This document shows, one piece after another, positions 14,407-15,333 of a DNA stretch of 15,333 bases. Location of the stretch: contig QMMS01000079.1 in the NCBI GenBank assembly GCA_003647375.1, positions 1 through 15,333 on the forward strand, in the 5' to 3' direction. Numbering within the stretch: position 1 is the first letter of the stretch; each line of letters begins with the position of its first letter. The position numbers and the translations under genes are program-made. The notes below the pieces were generated by a model. That model did no database searches, was not told the origin of the DNA, and worked only from the letters and a program-made list of their open reading frames with translations. The stretch comes from Deltaproteobacteria bacterium (GTDB taxonomy: Bacteria > Desulfobacterota > Desulfobacteria > Desulfobacterales > B30-G6).

Positions 14407-14601
14407 ATGCCCATATATGAATATCGATGCGAAAAATGCCAGCATGTATTTGAAAAACTGACTTTCAAGGGGGATAAGGAAGAGATTCAATGCCCTGAAT
14501 GTGGGAAAACGGAAGTAGACAGGGTATTAAGCGCCACCAGTTTTATGAGCGGTTCAGGTTTCGGGGCTTGCGCTTCCGGTTCAACATCAGGCTTTTCATG
14601 A
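14407..14601 (+). CDS. FmdB-type zinc-ribbon protein
   Basis: A 64-residue protein of the FmdB/CxxC regulatory family. It has the hallmark start MPIYEYRCEKC and a zinc ribbon of two CxxC knuckles, Cys8/Cys11 and Cys29/Cys32, with the usual QCPECGK and the VDRVLSATSF stretch after it. The tail is rich in Gly, Ser and Ala (GSGFGACASGSTSGFS) with an extra Cys at about 55. The family was first noted beside formamidase genes as a putative regulator, but its real function is unsettled. It is often a small stand-alone gene, as here. AGGA lies about nine bases upstream of ATG. It is 140 bases after thioredoxin and could be co-transcribed with it. Confidence 0.88.
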   Translation: MPIYEYRCEKCQHVFEKLTFKGDKEEIQCPECGKTEVDRVLSATSFMSGSGFGACASGSTSGFS

Positions 14602-14617
14602 GCGGGTTAAAATAAGT

Positions 14618-14632
14618 GCGGCGGTTCGCCGC
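14618..14632. repeat. GC-rich hairpin after the FmdB-type gene
   Basis: GCGGCG-GTT-CGCCGC, a perfect six-pair stem 16 bases after the stop. It is the first of three palindromes in the 205-base gap before the next gene. It may act as a terminator, but no T-run follows. Confidence 0.4.
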
Positions 14633-14675
14633 GCGCGTAATGGAATGTGTCCTTAAATTAAATAAATCCTTTGAA

Positions 14676-14700
14676 TTCAACGCTTTGTGTTCGCGTTGAA
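14676..14700. promoter_or_regulatory. Dyad upstream of the Tat ferredoxin gene
   Basis: TTCAACGC (14676-14683) and GCGTTGAA (14693-14700) are perfect eight-base inverted arms spaced by nine bases. The dyad is centred about 119 bases before the next ATG. It could be a regulator-binding dyad or an RNA hairpin. Confidence 0.35.
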
Positions 14701-14734
14701 CCATGCTCATCAGCTCTGCTTGTAAAACGTTTTT

Positions 14735-14752
14735 GCAGGTCTAAAGACCTGT
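14735..14752. repeat. CAGGTCT/AGACCTG palindrome
   Basis: CAGGTCT-AA-AGACCTG (14736-14751) is a near-continuous palindrome with G-U extension on the flanks. It resembles short dispersed extragenic palindromes and lies about 55 bases before the Tat ferredoxin start. Confidence 0.4.
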
Positions 14753-14806
14753 GCTACATTACATGGAACTACGTATCGCGGCATTTAAACTGAAACGGGA
14801 GTAATT

Positions 14807-15333
14807 ATGTCTAAACAAATATCGAGAAGATCCTTTTTAAAGGGTTCCCTGGTGGCGGCCTGTGCCACTTGTGCTTCGCAGGTACCGCTGCCGGCATCGG
14901 CTAAATCCAAAAGCGGACAGGAACTGGCCACCCTCATTGATATCCGCAAGTGCATCGGATGTGAGGCTTGTGTGGAAGCCTGCCGTGAAGTCAATGATTT
15001 TAAATATCCCGAACCGGAAAAACCTTTTCCCAAGATGTATCCCAACCGTGTCAAGGTCGCCGATTGGTCGGATGAAGAGGGCCGTGAGGTCCGGGATCGC
15101 TTGACTCCTTATAACTGGTTGACGATACAGTGGGCAACGGTCGAGGTTGACGGAGAGGAGACCGAAGTCTCATTTCCCAGAAGATGCATGCACTGTCAGA
15201 ACCCACCCTGTGCCGATCTTTGTCCCTGGGGTGCCGCCCGGAAACTTTTCATCGGTATTCCCGTTATCCACTCGGATATCTGCCTTGGGGGGAAAAAATG
15301 CCAGGTGGTTTGCCCATGGAATATTCCCCAACG
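14807..15333 (+). CDS. Tat-exported multi-cluster [4Fe-4S] ferredoxin (5' part)
   Basis: The first 175 codons of a gene continuing past the window edge. A perfect twin-arginine motif SRRSFLK (6-12), a hydrophobic stretch and an ASA cleavage site (30-32) predict export of the folded protein to the periplasm. Cluster sets of the HybA/PsrB/DmsB electron-transfer type follow: Cys49-Cys52-Cys55-Cys59 (CIGCEACVEAC), Cys127-Cys130-Cys135-Cys139 (CMHCQNPPCADLCP, the bifurcated CX2CX4CX3C form) and Cys159-Gly162-Cys165-Cys169, where the second cysteine of a CX2CX2CX3C set is replaced by Gly. Such subunits wire a periplasmic molybdopterin or hydrogenase catalytic subunit to the membrane quinone or cytochrome pool. 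GGGAG lies about six bases before the ATG. Partners would lie beyond 15333, so the complex cannot be named. Confidence 0.88.
   Translation, partial: MSKQISRRSFLKGSLVAACATCASQVPLPASAKSKSGQELATLIDIRKCIGCEACVEACREVNDFKYPEPEKPFPKMYPNRVKVADWSDEEGREVRDRLTPYNWLTIQWATVEVDGEETEVSFPRRCMHCQNPPCADLCPWGAARKLFIGIPVIHSDICLGGKKCQVVCPWNIPQ

Overview
The window reads as a chromosomal segment of an anaerobic Gram-negative bacterium, most likely a sulfate reducer of the Desulfobacterota. This is inferred from the mix of genes (a RACo-type corrinoid-activating ASKHA ferredoxin, a Tat-exported multi-cluster ferredoxin, an FmdB zinc ribbon, several disulfide reductases) and from GC-rich dispersed palindromes of a kind I associate with that phylum. 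No rRNA, tRNA, CRISPR array, transposase or intact insertion sequence was seen.

Layout. At 198-731 (minus) lies a small secreted Met-rich protein of unknown function. Divergent from it, 998-5090 (plus) is a tight four-gene operon: an ABC ATPase (LolD/MacB type), one FtsX/LolC-type permease, a periplasmic LolA-like protein and an outer-membrane beta-barrel. Together they would form an inner-membrane to periplasm to outer-membrane route, probably for a lipid, lipoprotein or hydrophobic molecule. The convergent gap 5091-5567 has no gene but holds nested palindromic repeats, bounded by two similar CC-TTT-GG hairpins that sit just beyond the two converging stop codons.

From 5568 to 13425 all genes are on the minus strand. 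In transcription order they are a CoA-disulfide-reductase-like flavoprotein, an ACR3/bile-acid-symporter-like carrier fused to a universal-stress-protein domain, thioredoxin reductase (trxB), an MFS transporter nearly abutting trxB, and the RACo-type protein with an extra zinc-finger-like N-terminus. The carrier gene is preceded by a clear promoter embedded in a 9-14-9 dyad.

From 13946 the plus strand carries thioredoxin behind a near-consensus sigma-54 promoter, an FmdB-type zinc ribbon, and the 5' part of a Tat-exported iron-sulfur protein that runs off the window. That protein has one cluster ligand changed from Cys to Gly.

The right two thirds of the window is therefore rich in thiol/disulfide and Fe-S redox chemistry: TrxA, TrxB, a CoADR-like enzyme, a 2Fe-2S activator and a periplasmic ferredoxin. 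The left operon is an envelope transport system. The most unusual elements are the complete ABC/LolA-like/barrel operon, the carrier-USP fusion that lacks the ACR3 cysteine, the dyad-embedded promoter, the sigma-54 site and the density of palindromic repeats in nearly every intergenic gap.
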